Assembly (NCBI RefSeq): GCF_017591425.1
Contig: NW_024467120.1
Span: 9,548,001 to 9,612,000, forward strand
Length of the DNA stretch: 64,000 nt
Direction of reading: 5' to 3'
Source of the DNA: Ochotona curzoniae
Lineage: Eukaryota; Chordata; Mammalia; Lagomorpha; Ochotonidae
This document shows, one piece after another, positions 1 through 11,849 of this stretch. Positions within the stretch are counted from its first letter, which is position 1; each line of letters starts with the position of its first letter. A program made the translations under genes and the position numbers. Below the pieces are notes generated by a model. It worked only from the letters and a program-made list of their open reading frames with translations. It did not search any database and was not told the DNA's origin.

Positions 1-605
1 ATTTTTTTTTCTGTCTCTTTTTCTCATTCTCCATAATGAATGTCATGAAAGTGCCAAGACGCTAACCCCTTCACATCTCAAGTCAGAGGTCAGGGACCAG
101 TTTATGTTTGTAAATGTCAACTGAACCACAATTTTCCAGGTTTGATTTTTGGATTAATGGAGATATAAAACTAACTTTTGTTCTTTAAGAAGCATGTATT
201 AATTAGTCACTGGATTTTTTATTTGATACACATGTTGTCATAATCAAAAGGATGTCCACTTATTTTTGAAAGTGTATTAGTATCATAGGTACAGGAGAGA
301 GAGAGAAAGAGAGTGTGTCCACACACATTCAGTGAGTGACATTATGCACAGAAGCCGGGTCTTCCTAATGGCTGTGAGCTGACACTGGTGTCTCTTGGAA
401 GTAGTATTGAGTCACTTGCTAAACAAATTTGAGGGGCTAGTAACTTGAATTAAGCTGCAACTCAGGATGCACACAAGCAACATCAGATTGCTTAGGACTG
501 AACTGCGTCCCCGCTTCCAACCTAGCTTCCAGCTAATGCACACCCCAGCAGTCAGAAGAGGAAGGCTCAAGAGCTTGTATCCTTAAGATCATAGAGCAAA
601 TGCTG
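1..605. other. Unassigned AT-rich sequence
   Basis: No coding pattern, RNA gene or recognisable repeat is visible apart from a short GA run near 296-313. The stretch may hold old repeat remnants too diverged to name by eye. Confidence 0.5.
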
Positions 606-771
606 GCTGAGATCTGGGTTCCGGATTTCAGCCTGGCACAGTCCAGGCTTTTGTGCATTTGGGAGATGAACCAGTGGATAGAAATATCTATCCTAGCTCT
701 CTCTCTCTCTCTTTCCCTCCTTCCATCCTCCTTTCGCTAGCTCCCTCTCTACTTTCAAATAAATAAAAACA
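606..771 (+). mobile_element. CSINE fragment (3' half)
   Basis: The stretch keeps the 3' half of a lagomorph C-type SINE. It has a degraded CAGTCCAGGCTT block, then TTTGGGAGATGAACCAGTGGA, a CT-rich tail and CTTTCAAATAAATAAA. The tRNA-derived head with the A and B boxes is missing or beyond recognition. It is an old, 5'-truncated and diverged copy. Confidence 0.6.
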
Positions 772-2436
772 AAAGTATAAGCTTTAAAAAAAAAAAGCTG
801 TTCTCCAAATAAAAAGAAAAAGACTCAATGTTGCTTCAAGAACCCTGAGAGGCAACCACTGTGGATTGGAAAATAAATTTCACTTTCTTTCCTGCCAGTG
901 TGGGAATGATAGAACCAGCAGCATGATCTCCTTGTAGATTGAAGCGTATTAAAAAGGTAATATAAATAATACAGTGTTACAGATAACTCTTTTTGGTGAA
1001 ATTTTGAAAACAATTCATAGAACCATTATGAAAATAAAATAAAGGTCATATTTAAACCATCATCTGGGGCTAGCCAATGTTAAAATCAAGCATATTGTTT
1101 CTAGTATGCTGTAAAATTCCACAGAACTATAGAATTTGTGTAGGTCTGAACTGGTTTTTCTGTTTGTTTTCTGAAATTGTTGGGCTTTCCACACATCACT
1201 GAAAGTTAGATAATAGAATGTTCAATAGAAAGAGAGACCAAGACAGGTGATTCAGGGCACTACTTCATTACATTACAATTGCATGTGTATGAATGCATGT
1301 GTGTTTCCATGATAAGACTTAGACCGGCAGCTGCTTTGGGATCACATGTTTGGAAGCCACACTTTTCCTGCCTGTGTCGTTGCTTCTGCCCACCTGCCAG
1401 TCAAATGACACCTTTCCAGGGAACACCTCTCATGGGGATGTAAAGGGTTGGTGTCACTCCGGCATTTCGCTTTCAAGCCCCCTACGAGCCATGCTAAGGA
1501 GGGGATCACTCTACTCTCCTTACAGGTAGACTTGGAGGATGGAAAGTGGAAACTTCTCCCTCATCCTGACCCTGTGGTAGAGTGATCATGCACTCTACCT
1601 GTGCATGGTCTTAAGTATTTATGCTTCAAGTGCTTTTAAAGTAAGAGGCCAGTACCTACAAAAAAATTGGGTCCAAACCTAGAGCACAACGTGTGTGTGT
1701 GTGCTACTATACACATGTGGCTTTGTTTGTGATGGGGGGAGTATCATATTCTGGGCACTCATTGTGTGGGTCCTGTATCTTGAATAAATATGAAAGTTAG
1801 CTGAAAAAAAGAAGTTAGGATAACAGTGATAAGTAACATCTAGGATAATTTCAAGAACAGATATCCCATAACAAGTTATTTTACAATTCTATAATACTTC
1901 GTTAAAGTCACAATATCTACCAAGAAATTTGCAGTGTTCTGTCTTTACTCTGATTCTCTAAGTTTCCTTCTGCATGTGGGTTGGTGTCTACTTCTTCAAC
2001 TCACCTCGTTTTCTTATCCTTTGTTCCCCACATCAGATTGATTTTATCTTCATTATTGTTAAATTTATATATTTAGGAGATTGGGAGGTAGCAAAAGAAA
2101 AAGATACACACAGAAGAAGAAAAAGTACATGCTTCCATTCATTTGTTTTCAAACATCGAAGATGGCTGGTTCTGGACCAGGCTAAAACTGCAACTGGAAA
2201 CTCCATTCAAGTCTCCCAGGTGGGTAGCTACAATTCACTTCATACCGTTGCTTTCCAAGATAGTACCAGAGTGGCCGTTGTCCCCATATCCTATTCTTCT
2301 GAGGGTTGGAATGGAAGGAGTTAGATGGACTAATAGGTAGCTGGAGTCAGGTCCCTGGTGGAATAAGGGGGAATCTTTTTGAAAGTGTACAAGATGTTTT
2401 CTCCTCACCAGAAACTGACTTTAGAAAGGCAGAAAA
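772..2436. other. Unassigned sequence, no gene seen
   Basis: Short open frames here (the longest about 116 codons, at 1974-2324 on the plus strand) show no recognised domain, and stops are frequent. A short GT run lies near 1690-1702. No promoter or splice structure can be supported. Confidence 0.5.
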
Positions 2437-2768
2437 CTGGAGCTGGTGCCATGGCTCACAGGCTAATGCTCTTCCTTCAAGCACCAGCATTCAATTTTTA
2501 TGACAATTTGTGTTACCGCTGCTCCACTTTGAATCCAGCTCCCTGTTTATAACCTGGGAAAGCAGCAGAGGATGGCCCAAGTTTTAGGATCTTGCACCTG
2601 TATGGGACACCCAGAAGAAGCCCCTTGTTCCTGGCTTTAGATCAGCCTAGTGCTGGCCTTGGTTGGTCACTGTGAGAATGAATCAGCATATGGAAGATAT
2701 TTTTCTCTGTCTCTCCTTCTCTCTGTAAATCTGCCTTTCAAGTAAAACTAAATCTTTTAAAAAAATAA
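2437..2768 (+). mobile_element. CSINE, near full length
   Basis: All parts of the C-type SINE can be followed. The head reads GGTGCCATGGCTCACAGGCTAATG, then come the middle (CAGCAGAGGATGGCCCAAG), the GGCTTTAGATCAGC block, the CT-rich stretch and the tail (AAACTAAATCTTTTAAAAAAA). Internal pol III boxes are degraded. It is a moderately old copy. Confidence 0.8.
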
Positions 2769-3116
2769 ATGGACAGGGCCAACCCCACTTCTGAATTTTT
2801 AGATTTATAATGAGAGCAGCAAAGTGGCAGTGACTCCATCTGAGACATTTAGCTTATCATGAAAATAGAAAGGAATGACCAATCACATTCCATGATGGCT
2901 TTCTGTTTTGAGCAGGATTGATGAGATTAGAATTCTGAGCCTTTGAGTTTTGTGTCCCCACCCTCTGATTCTTTGGTTAGCTGTTGTTCTGCTTAATCCA
3001 CCATTTTCCCAGGCCCTTCCTCTCTTGCAGCCACCTACTGATGCTGCAGCCGGAGGTTTCTGCCTTTAATTAATCTCACTTTATTTAATAAACTTGTCTC
3101 CTTGTAGATTATTTCG
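2769..3116. repeat. Possible LTR remnant between two SINEs
   Basis: This is non-SINE sequence caught between two plus-strand CSINEs. It ends with a pyrimidine-rich part and an AATAAA followed by a TTGTCTCCTTGTAGATT stretch, an arrangement that resembles the R/U5 end of an endogenous retroviral LTR. No TG...CA ends, primer-binding site or duplication could be fixed, so this is only a suggestion; an unrelated spacer is equally possible. Confidence 0.2.
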
Positions 3117-3427
3117 AGGGGCCAATGCAACAGTTCAATTGGCTAGTTGTCCACATTCAAGCACTGGCATTCCATACGGGCACTAGATTGTGTCCTAACC
3201 ATTCCACACCACCCGCCCCTGTGGTGGCCTGTGAACACAGTGGAAAATGACCCAACTCTTTGAGACCCTGCATTCAAGCGGGAGACCCAGAAGAAGCTCC
3301 TGTCTCCTGGCTTTGAATTGACTCAGCTCCAGTCTTTGTGGCTGTGAACCAATGGATGGAAGTTCTTTTTTTATTTTTCCATGTGTAAGTCTGCCTTTCA
3401 AATGAAGATGAATAAATCTTAAAAAAA
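3117..3427 (+). mobile_element. CSINE, diverged
   Basis: The copy runs from GGGGCCAATGCAACAG through AAGCACTGGCATTCC, GGGAGACCCAGAAGAAGCTCC, GTGAACCAATGGATGGAAG and AATAAATCTTAAAAAAA. That is the order of the lagomorph C repeat on the plus strand. Confidence 0.75.
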
Positions 3428-4754
3428 TGAAACTTTCTTTGGGTGAAGCAAGAACTGAGGTTGCCTCCATTCCTTGCATCGATATCCCCACAACAGCATT
3501 CCTGGGAAGTTGCTCAGTCACTCTAATATGAGATGTAAGTGTCTAAACTGGTGTTCCAGTAGCTAGGATAATCATTCCTGGTCCCTATAGAACCAGGTAC
3601 AGATTTCCCTACAAAATAAAGCTCTGATTGCTGCTCCTGAAACCCAAAATCAATGATGAATACTCATTTTCCTCATAAAATTTTATTAGCACTATCTTGA
3701 GAACTATCTATAAAACATTTCTGGTGAAATTTTAAATTCTTTAAGTCAGTGACAATATAGTTAAAAGCCAAAGATCCTCTATTTTCATTCCTGGTTTAAT
3801 TTTTTTCTAGTTTATTTCTTTCCTTTGTTCTCATTTCTTTATTTCTCAAAACCTCTTTTTCCTGTTCTCTTCTTTTCTATTGATATTTTTTATACTTGCA
3901 TTCCATAGACTTATTGGAAACCGTAGAACTACAGAAATGTCTGGAATATTAGCTACCTATCTGCAACCTGCATCTTCCTCTTTAGCCTGAAGGCACGTGA
4001 GCTAGTTGAAGACATGGCTCTGATATTAGGAGTGGACACAACATATGCTCACTTGCTCTGATGTAGACAGAACAACAAATGAACTGAAAACACCACCAAC
4101 CTTGGAGAGCCCTCGAGGTGCTAATGTTTGAGGTTGGGATTCTATGCAGGCTGCTGCCAAAGCAATAAAACACATAAATGGTTTGGGGACCACCAGTCTC
4201 TGCTTTGTAAAGTATTCATGAAGTGGAATTACGATGACCTACTACCCTGATGTAATTTTCAGTTGCCTCAAGCTGTCTCGGCATTCCATTTGACCCCCTT
4301 TGCTACCTTTGACATTGATCTATTCCAGTGTTTGTAGCTATAGGCTTTATGTTTGAACCTGAGATGGGAGTGAAAATAAAAGCCACCGTAAAGTCTCTGC
4401 CTGTAAGATGGAAGGGTCCTACAGCAGTCCCTGGTACTAATCAGAGTGGTCACTGAAGAGTCTGTTTGGAAAAACCATCTCTTCAGGGACTCAGCTGTGA
4501 TGAAACTACTGTAGAAGGTGGACGCAAAGGAGGAAGAAAGCCTTGTCTGTGGCACTAAAGATTGCTCCTGAGTTATAGCAGGAAATCAGATGGCCTTAGT
4601 GAAAATGGCCACAAGCATTTTGTATGTGATATTAGCTCATCCAACACATTCAGCTGGAAATGAGAAAGTCATTTTTTTTGCTTCTCCTTGTGAGACTTGA
4701 ACACATTGTGTTTCATTTCCACTAGTCTTTACAGGCTATTTGCTTATGACCAGT
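3428..4754. other. Unassigned sequence, no gene seen
   Basis: There is no convincing coding frame or RNA gene. The 95-codon minus-strand open frame at 4268-4555 has no recognisable domain and no exon signals that stand out. Confidence 0.45.
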
Positions 4755-4805
<51 letters not shown>

Positions 4806-4812
4806 TAGATAT
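4755..4812 (+). repeat. (GATA)n microsatellite
   Basis: About 12 nearly perfect GATA units are visible, followed by TA-rich degeneration. The copy number is likely polymorphic. Confidence 0.95.
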
Positions 4813-6374
4813 ATTTCTGTGTACCATCCTTAATACAGTCTTGAATATCTCTATCTCCCTGTGCTCAGTGCTAATTTTCTACACTCACTGGGCCCTTACT
4901 GGCCTTTCATCATGATCAGCAATGCACAAAAATCAGTGAATTTCTGATGCTGTTGTTTTTCTCTCTCTTGATTTCTTTTTTATCTTTACTTCTGCTCCCC
5001 TCCCCCGCTTTCTTTTTCTGAGACCATCCTTGAGTTACACAGAATAAAAGGAAAAATGGTAGAAACAGAATGCCATGCTGCCCACAGAAAAATGCAGCTG
5101 TACTCTCCATTATAGCAAAAGAAGGAGCCAGAGGACAGAAGAAGGCAACACAGCAGGCTATTAATATAAGTGTTCAGTTTTCTTGTGCAAAGCAGCCTCC
5201 CCCCCCCTTTTTTTTTCCCTAGCTAATTTCTACTTAGAATTTTTAAACTATAGAAAACTATTAGAAACAAAAGGGTTTTCAGAGAATGAGGAAAAAGAGG
5301 AGACTGAATGATGTTCCAATTTGCATTTCTGTTCACATAGTATATGTGTTCTTTTGACTAGAGAAAGATACTTTTTTATTTCTGGTTACAAATGAAAGCA
5401 CCTGTTTAAAAATACTTGAATCAAATTTTATTCACAATTACTATTTTTCTCAAACTTGTCTCTGATAGACAAAGAAAGAAAAGCTGAAACCTATTGAGTT
5501 TATTTTAACTCTGCACAAAATAGCTTAAGGTACCGTGACATGGTAAGAAAGAACATTGTTATAATCTAAGCTCTGTCATGAGCTGGGTATTATTAAGTAA
5601 ATCATGTGACATGCTTAGTCTGCTTCTGTTACCTATTTTTTTTCTTTTACTTTTTAAAATTAGGAGTTTGAATTAGAGAATTTGTAATTTTCCTTCCACC
5701 AGTTAAAAAAAAATTTTTTTAGGGGGAAGTGTGGACTTCTCACACATCTGGTTTCAAAGCCCTTGTGTCTGAAGCAGCAGGTGCTGTGTGGCATGTCCAT
5801 GCTGGCAGAGCTGCGCAGACTCGCACAGTTGTTCTATCTGGACAGCTTCCTTCCTTTTGGTGTTTTCAGTGAACCACCTGAACTGGAAGTTAGTGCCATC
5901 TGATCCATAAGGATGCTGCCACCATAACCTGCCAACATCGTTTCCAAACCCACTTCTTCCAGTCTGCCCTGTCTACCACATGCGATGGCCAGCAGGAGCC
6001 TGAGACATTCTCTGGTGTTCACTGCTTCATTCTTGGTGAATGCCTGAGGAGTCATGACAGAGACAGAGCATTAAGTATAAGAACTATGCTCCTGAAGATG
6101 CTGTAGAATGAGAAATGCATTGTTAATACTAAGCAATGAAATGCATGATTCCTTATCAAGAGGGACTTGATTCCTTGTGGGCATGAACATGGTTTTGTCA
6201 TCTGCCTTTCCTGATAGGTAAGTTCAGGGATAAGGATTTGGGAATTGTCACAGGCAGCCATTATAAGCTAGCCTGATGACTGGTATAGACAGAATCACTC
6301 TAGCATGTGCAATTCGAAGTAAATGTGTCTTGGAAGAGATCATGCACCTTTGAGTTTCAGCAAACTCAGGACAA
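4813..6374. other. Unassigned sequence, no gene seen
   Basis: It contains a C10-T10-like homopolymer junction near 5197-5217. Short open frames at 5834-6055 and 6052-6261 on the minus strand have no recognised domains. Confidence 0.45.
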
Positions 6375-6615
6375 GCATTTGATAGAGTGATTCAGATGGG
6401 ACTGAGTTTGAATCCTGGGTTCACTCCTAACTCCAGTGTCTTACTAATGCATAATCGGAAGGCAGGAGATGAATGGCTAACAGGGAGATTAACATTAAGT
6501 TTTGGGTTTCTGGCTTGAGTGTGGACCAGTCCTGGTCAACTGTTATAGGCATTTGGGAGTGTACCAGTAGCTGGGGAAACTCTGTCTGATTTAAAATTTT
6601 TAAAAAAAATACTAT
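6375..6615 (+). mobile_element. Old CSINE remnant
   Basis: The stretch TTTGAATCCTGGGTTCACTCC corresponds to the B-box region. It is followed by a middle with GGGTTTCTGGCTTGAGTG and GGCATTTGGGAGTGTACCAG, then a TTTTTAAAAAAAAT tail. The copy is strongly diverged, so the borders are approximate. Confidence 0.5.
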
Positions 6616-7134
6616 AAAGTTTAAAATCCTTAACACTGTTACTTTTGTGGAAAAGAATAAATAGACTTTCCTCTTTTTTTGACTTTCTCTCTCCCTTTTC
6701 CATGAACTCTCCCTTGATTCTGCCATTACAAAAGGATGGAGAGCTGACACATGTGACAACATGTGCCTTTCCCCTCTGCTTGGAACCTCCCACTGGCAGG
6801 CCTGTTTCTGCTCCCACAGCCTCTATCCTTGCTGGTCTGACTCCCTTCCAGCTACTCATCATTACTCAGCAGCTGGGTCCAGGCTTCTCCCTGGACACCT
6901 CCCTGGGCAGCTGAGGCCTGCCCTGATGCCTTCTGGCATGGACAGGGTTGGCTTCATTTCCCAAACCCAGGGAAGTGTTTCTGAAATCTGCTGATGGGGC
7001 AGCTGACAAAGCTGATGATATTTCTGTGAAATATCTTTATCCTGGATTATTGTTTGCCCTCACATTTCTCTTCTATTGAGAGCACTCTTCCCAATCCTCC
7101 ACGGTAAGGTTAGTGCATCTTTGCTATTGCCATG
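6616..7134. other. Unassigned sequence
   Basis: The overlapping short open frames at 6645-6994 show no recognisable domain and are probably chance frames in a locally GC-richer stretch. Nothing else could be supported. Confidence 0.4.
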
Positions 7135-7225
7135 AAGGTCTTCAAAAAGTTCTTTGGGGGGAAAAAATAAAGCCAGCATGCATTCATGATTTCAGCCAAA
7201 ATATTCCACCAAAATAAACTTATCA
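7135..7225. mobile_element. Short hairpin-type DNA element, copy 1
   Basis: AAGGTCTTCAAAAAGTTCTT at one end and CCACCAAAATAAACTTATC at the other match the copies at about 11.46 kb and 13.06 kb. The family looks like a mammalian non-autonomous DNA transposon (MITE-like) with long inverted ends, and this copy lacks most of its second arm. The family name was not assigned. Confidence 0.5.
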
Positions 7226-8788
7226 AATCAGGTAGTTCCCTGTTGATTCCCTTATCTTTTCTTCGTGTTTGGAGAGTATGTTGACTTTGAATGTATGTGT
7301 TGAAATATTATACTATATACTATAAAACTTTGAAGTACTACATATTAATCACAATTTTTAATTAAGATAATTTTTGGTATAAAAATCAACTAATCCTTAA
7401 TTCAATTTTTAGTGAATTTTTGAAAGTACATTTGTGCTATCTAAAACTTTTTGGAGCAAAAGAGAATCTTGATATCTTGACATCACTCTCCAAATCCGAT
7501 TCTCTTAATTCTTTTACTACCTTGGCTGACTGGTATAAAGCCATGTTGCAATCGAGTCTTTTGCCCAATTCAACCTTCACTTATGAAGCTGCTGTGGCAT
7601 CTCATGGTAGATAGATTCCTGCTTGGTTTCTGGAGATGCATTTTATAAGGCCGTGCAGCTACCATTAATTGCTCCATTTTCTCTAGACAAAAATTCAGGT
7701 AACCTTTGCCACTTAAGAGTGACACATGATTTTCCTGCTTCTTTTCCTCTGAAATCCAAGTCCTGAGATGCTTTGAACAGCCTCACCCTATCCAAGAAGG
7801 GCAACAGACAGGGGGGAAATTCTCTGCAGTTTGGATTCTGTGCCCATAAACAGAAAGTAGCTAAGAAAACAAAATGTCCAGGGCAGATGTTGTAGAGATA
7901 CACTAGTCTAAAAGAAGAGAGAAAGCAACAGTTTAAAATATTTTATTACCTTTGAACTCTCAGTAGCTCATATTTTCATTTCAAACTCACAGATAGTATT
8001 TTTTTAATTCACTGAAAATTAATTCTGCCACAATGAAGGACACAGCTGGGAGAAAACATTTGTATGTGAAACTGGAAGGTCTCTGCTAATTCAAGTCATG
8101 TGGGGCTGCATAATTAATTCATTTGCAAGAATTCTAATATTGAATCATCAAATGCACCTGTAATATAAATTAAAAACATTTATAATAAGATATACATAGC
8201 AAGGACCCCTTGACATTGCAAATAAAGTACAGGCACATATTTGTGACAATTTTAACTGGTAGATATAGGCAAACCACATATTTTCATGTATATACTAATT
8301 AGTGTACTATGAATAGCCAGGGACGGATGGCAAGGTGCATCACAGATGCTCATTCTGCACAAATGCCAGCTCATCCTAAGAATTTTACAAACCCGATAGC
8401 CAAACTTAGTGAGAGAAAAAGGATCACAATCCAGCCGCAATTATCTTAACAAAGGAGTAACAACATGTATTTCTACAAAGTATGAAAAATAATGTTTTAT
8501 TGCATCTAATGAGACCATAATACAGAAATCTCATGTGACAGATTGCATTTAACTTACAAAACGTGAAGGCCATGCCAGCTATTTGAACACTGTGTCAAGA
8601 AAGGCAAGTAGATAAATATACGTAGTATGAAAAGTGACATAATTTGGATGTTTTATTAAAAGTATGGAATCCTGTTAAGAGCAAAACATTTTTGTCACCC
8701 GAGAAAAATATTACTGAATTATTTTAATCATTTCCTTGCATTGTTGGGTATTTTAAGTTAATTGAACTGTGTAAGATATGGTAAAGCA
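7226..8788. other. Unassigned AT-rich sequence
   Basis: No gene, RNA gene or recognisable repeat was seen. Short open frames at 7420-7614 (+), 7643-7903 (-) and 8252-8440 (-) lack any domain signature. Confidence 0.45.
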
Positions 8789-9110
8789 TGGGACCAACAC
8801 CGTGGTTCAACAGGCTAATCCTCCACTTTCAAGCACCTGTATCCCCTGTGCACACCAGTTTTGTCCTGGCTGCTCCACTTTTGACCCAGTTCCCTGATTG
8901 GGGCCTGTGAAAGCAGTAGAGGATGGCCCAAGTGCTTGGGATACTGTGGGAGACCCAGAAGAATCTCCTGGCTTCTGACTTCTGATTGGCTCAGCTCCGA
9001 CCACTACAGCCACTTGGGGAGTGAAAAAAAAAAACAGATGGACAGTCATTCTCTCTCTGTCTCTGCTTCTCTCTGCAAGTCTGCCTTTCCAATAAAAATG
9101 GATTCATCTT
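8789..9110 (+). mobile_element. CSINE, near full length
   Basis: The head (GGGACCAACACCGTGGTTCA), GGATGGCCCAAGTGCTTGGG, GGAGACCCAGAAGAATCTCC, CCACTTGGGGAGTGAA with an inserted A run, and the tail CCAATAAAAATGGATTCATC are all in the expected order. Its tail was the landing site of the next SINE. Confidence 0.85.
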
Positions 9111-9440
9111 TGGGCCTGGTGTGATAGCCTAGCAGCTAAAGTCCTAATTTTGAACACACCAAGATCCCATATGGGTGCTGATTCTAATCACGGCAGCCCC
9201 ACTTCCTATCTAATTCCCTGGTTGTGGAATGGGAAAGCAGAGGAGGACGGCCCAAGGCCTTGGGATCCTTCTCCCACATGGGAGCCCTGGAGGAAATACC
9301 AGGTTGCTGGCTTCAGATTGCTACAGCACTGGCTGTTGCAGTCACTTGGGGAGTGAATCATTGGACGGAAGTTCTCCCTGTCTTCTCTCCTCCTCTGTGC
9401 ATATCTGACTTTGCAATAAAAATTAATAAATCTTTCAAAA
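9111..9440 (+). mobile_element. CSINE inserted in the tail of the previous CSINE
   Basis: A full-length C repeat starts at GGGCCTGGTGTGATAGCCTA and ends with TTGCAATAAAAATTAATAAATCTTTC. ATTCATCT is present at both ends (about 9102 and 9443), which fits a short target-site duplication. It resembles the pika-type young subfamily more closely than its neighbour does. Confidence 0.85.
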
Positions 9441-9867
9441 AATTCATCTAAAAACATGGTAGGACACAAAAATTCCTTTATGGAGTATTTTCTATGTCAA
9501 TTTTACCCTGTAGATGAATTGATAAAATACTATCTATTAAGCCAGCTGGCTGTCTAGTCTGTTAACTGTGAAGCAGAAGTTAATTTTCTCAGTATCATAG
9601 TGGCAGGTGCAGTAGTGAAGGTTGATGAACCCTCCTGAAAGGAGATCATAGCAAATCTGTATCTTAAACCCACACCCACTAACTCTAGGTAAATATCTCA
9701 CAGAGTGTTTACTGTGATGATAGACTTTTTGAGCGATGGACACAATACACAAAGGTCTTTTTTTGAGGTTAAGAAGAAACTTTGGGATCTTTAAGATAGT
9801 TATATGATTCGAATAATATATATTTGAGCCATTATCTGCTGTCACACATTAGTAGACAGTTAAGGTA

Positions 9868-9935
9868 TTGGGACTCGAACCCAGGCACTCAAATATGGGA
9901 TATGGTTATCCCAAGCAGCTGCTTAGGCCCCAAGA
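9868..9935 (-). mobile_element. CSINE head fragment
   Basis: Read on the minus strand, the piece gives GGGCCTAAGCAGCTGCTTGGG, CCCATATTTGAGTGCCTGGG and a B-box-like GGTTCGAGTCC. That is the tRNA-derived 5' part only; the body and tail are absent. Confidence 0.55.
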
Positions 9936-10067
9936 CTGGCACAGAGCAGATCCTAAGCATTTATGTATTGAATTGAACTATGATGATGTTTTTTTATGCT
10001 GTTTTTTTTTTTGCTACATTATGAATACAGAACTTGTAACATTTTATAAAATGTCACTGAAATGGGA

Positions 10068-10326
10068 AAAGATGGTCTTGTGGCTTCAGCAACCCCTATC
10101 AGAGAGACAGCTAGAGTCCTTGCTCCTCCACTATGAATGCAGCTCTTTACTAGTGAAGGAGAGATGGCGCAAGGACCTGCCACCCATGTTTGAGATCTTC
10201 ATGGAGCTCTGGGCTCCTGACATCAGGCTGACACATCTGGGCCAACGTGGCCATTTGAAAAGGGATTCAGTGAACAGAAGATGTCCCTGTCTGTCCCTCC
10301 GTCACTCTGTGTCAATCGGCCTACCG
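10068..10326 (+). mobile_element. Old CSINE with tail turned into a microsatellite
   Basis: GAATGCAGCTCTTTACTAGTG, GGAGAGATGGCGCAAGGACC, CATGGAGCTCTGGGCTCCTG and GAAGATGTCCCTGTCTGTCCC follow the C-repeat order with much divergence. The pyrimidine-rich tail runs directly into the TATC repeat. Confidence 0.6.
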
Positions 10327-10390
<64 letters not shown>

Positions 10391-10402
10391 ATCTATCTAT
10401 AT
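10327..10402 (+). repeat. (TATC)n microsatellite
   Basis: About 17-18 TATC units with one interruption (ATCATC) near the 3' end. The repeat lies immediately after the CT-rich tail of a CSINE, which probably seeded it. Confidence 0.95.
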
Positions 10403-11460
10403 AATGGAAGACAAGATCTGATGACAAGTGACTGAACACTACATGTGACATGGTCAGTTCTTTTCCAGTGTCCTCATTGTTAAGATAAACAGCACCTGCT
10501 ATGAACTCAGTTCAAATGATAATAAAGGGAACTTTTACCTCATTTTTTGTTTTGTTTTTCTTTATTTTGGCAGGTGTAGTTTCCATTTTTTTTTCTATTT
10601 CCATCCAAATATTTATTTTCCAAACACTCAGGAAAATTTTATTTCTCCTATTTTCAAAGCAATGGCCCTTACTGGTTTGGCTTGTTATATTTTTGCGTCT
10701 TCACAGAGTGCCAGAATGTATGAAACTCAAGACAAAGTAAATAAACTCGATTAGCAGGAGGTCGTTATTTTTTTAGCATCCCCGTCATACATGCAAGGAA
10801 ATGTTACAATTCACAGTGAATGTTGCTGGCATGCATACAGAGACCGCAGTAGAGAGCTATATATTTAAAGTGACATGTGGCTCTATGCCTTAAGCTTTAT
10901 TTATCAGGACATATGGGGGAAAGTCCCCTTTTAATAGCATGCACTGACTTGACACGTGCGATAATAATTTCCCCTCTAGCTACCCCTGCAGGCCACTAAG
11001 GTGAAAACTCAGTTTGAGAAAATTATGATCAAGTCTTTTGAGTCCCACAGTCCTTTGTTCCTACTGGTTACCGTTCTTCAGCTGGAAGAAAGACACAAGT
11101 GCATTCTCTCCTTCCTGTTATCCCCATACGGACAGCCCACTCTTGTCACATAATTTGAGCCTACTAAGCTGAGATTTTTCATACCAGCTAATATTTTGTT
11201 CTTGTAATTCCACTATATTTCTGAGATCTAAGCCTGAAAGAATGACTGTCTCTCAAATGAGTGGAGGGCTTTAAGCTCAGACCTCTTTTATGTGGCTCTC
11301 AGTAGAGTTTGGGTTTTTTTTTTTTTTTTGGATGGTTTAGTAAACGATTACATTTCATCTGGCTTTAACTTAGGCATAGATTCTGCATTAGGAATTGATA
11401 TTTTTTTTCTCTAAAAAGGGCCAGGTAGTAATTGCGTTAAGTTTTTAAGTCGTATATGAG
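10403..11460. other. Unassigned sequence, no gene seen
   Basis: It includes an 18-base T run near 11313-11330. The 79-codon plus-strand frame at 10501-10740 is rich in F, I and L because the DNA is T-rich; it is not evidence of a membrane protein. Confidence 0.45.
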
Positions 11461-11628
11461 AATATTTCAAAAAGTTCATAAAAACTAAATTAAATCATAA
11501 CATTTTGGGATGAAAGTTTTTTAAGTTTAATGCATAAATTCTAGATAATATGCATTCAATGAACATTTTATGAGCATGGATTTCTTTTTTTTTTTTTTGT
11601 ACTGAAATAAACTTATCTTGCAGTTTAG
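11461..11628. mobile_element. Short hairpin-type DNA element, copy 2
   Basis: TTTCAAAAAGTTCATAAAAAC near the left end and GAAATAAACTTATCTTGCAG near the right end match the other copies of this family. A T run at about 11583-11598 separates parts of it. The borders are uncertain. Confidence 0.4.
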
Positions 11629-11719
11629 TTGTAATAAAGTGTATGTAGTGCTTTCATACTTATGTTCTCTCTCTCTCAAACCTTCAACAATGTATATTTT
11701 TAAAGATAATATGGTACTA

Positions 11720-11849
11720 CATAAAAGTAAAAAATATATATATATATAAATAAATATAAAAATATATATAAATAAAAATATAAATAAACATATATTTTTT
11801 ACTTTTATGAATATATACACACACACACATATATATATATGGTCCACAT
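11720..11849. repeat. AT-rich palindrome plus TA/CA repeats
   Basis: A perfect 20-bp inverted repeat (arms 11720-11739 and 11790-11809) flanks a 50-bp TA/TAAA-rich spacer. It is followed by CA and TA dinucleotide runs at 11815-11840. Confidence 0.85.

Noticed and set aside
4755..4812. CRISPR-like regular repeats (GATA, TATC, GA and CA arrays)
   Set aside because: They are simple microsatellites without unique spacers, in a mammalian setting.
9868..9935. Possible tRNA gene from the B-box-like GGTTCGAGTCC
   Set aside because: The rest follows the CSINE head and no cloverleaf could be drawn, so it is a SINE fragment.
9868..10404. 178-codon plus-strand frame ending in a repeated IYLS stretch
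   Set aside because: It spans a SINE and the TATC microsatellite; the end is repeat translation and the rest has no domain.
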